Assembly (NCBI RefSeq): GCF_029227915.1
Contig: NC_079880.1
Span: forward strand, 6,202,001 to 6,266,000
Length of the DNA: 64,000 nt
Reading direction: 5' to 3'
Source: Hydractinia symbiolongicarpus
Lineage: Eukaryota > Cnidaria > Hydrozoa > Anthoathecata > Hydractiniidae
Part shown: one piece after another, positions 62,430 through 64,000 of the stretch
Numbering within the stretch: the first letter of the stretch is position 1
Layout of the letters: the number at the start of each line of letters is the position of its first letter
Made by a program: the position numbers and the translations under genes
The notes under the pieces: model-generated
Told to the model about the DNA's origin: nothing
Database searches by the model: none
The model's input: the letters and a program-made list of their open reading frames with translations, nothing else

Positions 62430-63035
62430 CGCTGAATAAAAGAAGTTTAATTGCCGGCAAACGAAAACCTGCGATTTCCCGTGAATCCCGGACTCGGCCC
62501 GTATAGTCAAAAGTATACAAAGAAAGTACCCAGGGAGTAAACTCATTTCCCAAGCGATATTTTAAATTAATTTTCACCACTAAAACGCATGAGACTTGTA
62601 GTTTTCAGAAATCTTTTCATTTTTGATGAGACGCTTAATGAAAGTGGTTTAATCGCCGGCAAACGAAAACCTGCGATTTCCCGTAAATCCGGACTCGGCC
62701 CGTATAGTCAAAAGTATACAAAGAAAGTACCCAGGGAGTAAACTCAATTCACGAACGATTTTTTAAATTATTTTTTCACCACTAAAACGCATGAGACTTG
62801 TAGTTTTCAAAAATGTTTTCATTTTTGATGAGACGCTGAATAAAAGCAGTTTAATCGCCGGCAAACGAAAACCTGCGATTTCCTTAAATCCCGGACTCGG
62901 CCCGTATAGTCAAAAGTATACAAAGAAAGTACACAGGGAGTAAACTCATTTCCAGAACGATTTTTTAAATTATTTTTTCACCACTAAAACGCATAAGACT
63001 TGTAGTTTTTAAAAAAGTTTTCATTTTTGATGAGA
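62430..63035 (+). repeat. 3-monomer duplication, 606 bp, copy 1
   Basis: TTAATTGCCGG, CCCGTGAATCC, CCCAAGCGATATTTT, AAATCTTTTC, GTAAATCCGGAC and AACTCAATTCACG recur 606 bases later. The unit is short of 609 because of small deletions, for example one C lost in AAATCCGG. Confidence 0.8.
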
Positions 63036-64000
63036 CGCTGAATAAAAGAAGTTTAATTGCCGGCAAACGAAAACCTGCGATTTCCCGTGAATCCCGGACT
63101 CGGCCCGTATAGTCAAAAGTATACAAAGAAAGTACCCAGGGAGTAAACTCATTTCCCAAGCGATATTTTAAATTAATTTTCCCCACTAAAACGCATGAGA
63201 CTTGTAGTTTTCAGAAATCTTTTCATTTTTGATGAGACGCTTCATGAAAGTGGTTTAATCGCCGGCAAACGAAAACCTGCGATTTCCCGTAAATCCGGAC
63301 TCGGCCCGTATAGTCAAAAGTATACAAAGAAAGTACCCAGGGAGTAAACTCAATTCACGAACGATTTTTTAAATTATTTTTTCACCACTAAAACGCATGA
63401 GACTTGTAGTTTTCAAAAATGTTTTCATTTTTGATGAGACGCTGAATAAAAGCAGTTTAATCGCCGGCAAACGAAAACCTGCGATTTCCTTAAATCCCGG
63501 ACTCGGCCCGTATAGTCAAAAGTATACAAAGAAAGTACACAGGGAGTAAACTCATTTCCAGAACGATTTTTTAAATTATTTTTTCACCACTAAAACGCAT
63601 AAGACTTGTAGTTTTTAAAAAAGTTTTCATTTTTGATGAGACGCTGAATAAAAGAAGTTTAATCGCCGGCAACCAAAAACCCGCGATTTCCCGTAAATCC
63701 CGGGCTTGGCCCGTATAGTCAAAAGTATACAAAGAAAGTACCCAGCGAGTAAACTCATTTCCCGAACGATTTTTTATATTATTTTTTTACCACTAAACGC
63801 ATGAGACTTGTAGTTTTCAAAATTATTTTCATATTTGATGGGACGCTGAATAAAAGAAGTTTAATCGCCGGCAAACGAAAACCTGCGATTTCCCGTAAAT
63901 CCGGACTCGGCCCGTATAGTCAAAAGTATGCAAAGAAAGTACCCAGGGTGTAAACTCATTTCTCGAACGATTTTTTAAATTATCTTTTCACCACTAAAAC
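62851..64000 (+). repeat. Domain D7: return of D1-type monomers at the right edge
   Basis: The last monomers switch back to D1 markers: AAAGCAGTTTAATCG with TTTCCTTAAATCCC, then ACGCATAAGAC with TTTAAAAAAG, then GGGCTTGG, then TACCACTAAACGC with CAAAATTATTTTC and GATGGG. The order of variants over about 450 bases is the same as at 15.40-15.85 kb. The window ends inside a monomer. Confidence 0.75.
63036..63641 (+). repeat. 3-monomer duplication, 606 bp, copy 2
   Basis: Partner of 62,430-63,035. It has CACTTCATGAAAG-like changes (CTTCATGAAAG for CTTAATGAAAG at 63,239) and TTTTCCCCAC for TTTTCACCAC at 63,180. D1-type sequence follows. Confidence 0.8.

Larger units (their letters stand above)
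54031..62850 (+). repeat. Domain D6: TTAATTGCCGG / CTTCCCGTAAATC array
   Basis: About 43 monomers, gene-free. Markers are TTAATTGCCGGC, CCCGCGTCTTCC or CCCGCGACTTCC, GTAGTATTTAAAAATA, and ATATTTTAAATTAATTTTCACC. The 9-monomer (1,825 bp) and 10-monomer (2,028 bp) duplications lie here. Single-base losses such as GGCAACG near 55,561 and CTCGGCCGTATAG near 55,600 and 57,425 are useful copy markers. Confidence 0.72.
1..64000 (+). repeat. Satellite DNA array, ~203-bp monomer, about 316 copies
   Basis: The window is filled end to end by one tandem repeat. Recurring anchors such as TCGCCGGCAAACG, CCCGTATAG, GTATACAAAG, CATGAGACTTGTAG and GATGAGACGCTGAATAAA reappear every 202-203 bases from the first line to the last. 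Every monomer I followed has the same orientation. Neighbouring monomers typically differ at several percent of positions, while duplicated multi-monomer blocks are almost identical. No unique sequence, gap, transposon or gene interrupts the array, and both window ends fall inside monomers. Centromeric or pericentromeric heterochromatin is the likely setting, inferred only from monomer length, array size and higher-order structure. I cannot match the monomer to a named satellite family. Confidence 0.98.

Noticed and set aside
15121-63186. Many 62-121-codon open frames on the minus strand with near-identical proteins
   Set aside because: They are the same stretch of the satellite read over and over. 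The frame is lost in most D1 monomers, changes register at each monomer, has no ribosome-site or splice context, and shows no recognisable domain.
1-64000. CRISPR array
   Set aside because: The repeat has no unique spacers: the full 203 bases repeat, the period is far too long, and no cas gene is present.
1-64000. Transposable elements, LTRs or terminal inverted repeats
   Set aside because: No stretch departs from the monomer pattern, no monomer is inverted, and no target-site duplication or polyprotein-like frame is visible.
1-64000. tRNA, rRNA or other structured RNA genes
   Set aside because: No cloverleaf boxes, rRNA-like motifs or snRNA signatures. The only dyads are the short monomer hairpins.
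1-64000. Telomeric or subtelomeric repeats
   Set aside because: No short telomere-type repeat (TTAGGG, TTAGG, TTTAGGG or similar) occurs as a tandem run in the window.

Overview
The whole 64,000-base window is one uninterrupted array of tandem satellite DNA. A monomer of about 203 bp (202 bp in one variant family) repeats head to tail roughly 316 times, always in the same orientation. Repeat sequence runs off both ends, so the real array is longer. I found no gene, RNA gene, transposable element, inversion or unique island. Open frames of 60-120 codons exist on both strands, but they are by-products of the repeat.

This looks like a eukaryotic chromosome, most likely (peri)centromeric or other constitutive heterochromatin. 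The reasons are the nucleosome-plus-linker monomer length, the array size, the higher-order duplications and the absence of genes. I do not recognise the satellite family and cannot name the organism. The monomer is about 37% GC. Its first 80 bp are CpG-rich and its last 80 bp are AT-rich with T- and A-tracts. It carries short inverted repeats, the strongest being a perfect 9-bp dyad with a TTTT loop.

Diagnostic monomer variants divide the array into seven domains. D1 (1 to ~17.1 kb) has a TACCACTAAACGC / GATGGG family mixed with several others. D2 (~17.1-29.9 kb) has ACGTATGAG and CAGTGAG variants. D3 (~29.9-34.15 kb) has AATGAAAGAGG monomers. D4 (~34.15-43.1 kb) has TAAAGCCCATGAG monomers. 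D5 (~43.1-54.0 kb) has AATGAAAGTGG monomers in an 11-monomer higher-order repeat. D6 (~54.0-62.8 kb) has 9- and 10-monomer duplications. D7 (~62.8-64.0 kb) is a return of the D1 variant set.

Inside the domains, blocks of 2, 3, 4, 5, 6, 7, 8, 9, 10, 11, 14, 15 and 17 monomers are duplicated at high identity, often nested. Chimeric monomers mark exchange points. The window is best read as a record of repeated unequal crossover and gene conversion rather than as a set of cooperating genes. All copy boundaries below come from reading by eye and are accurate to tens of bases unless exact offsets are given.
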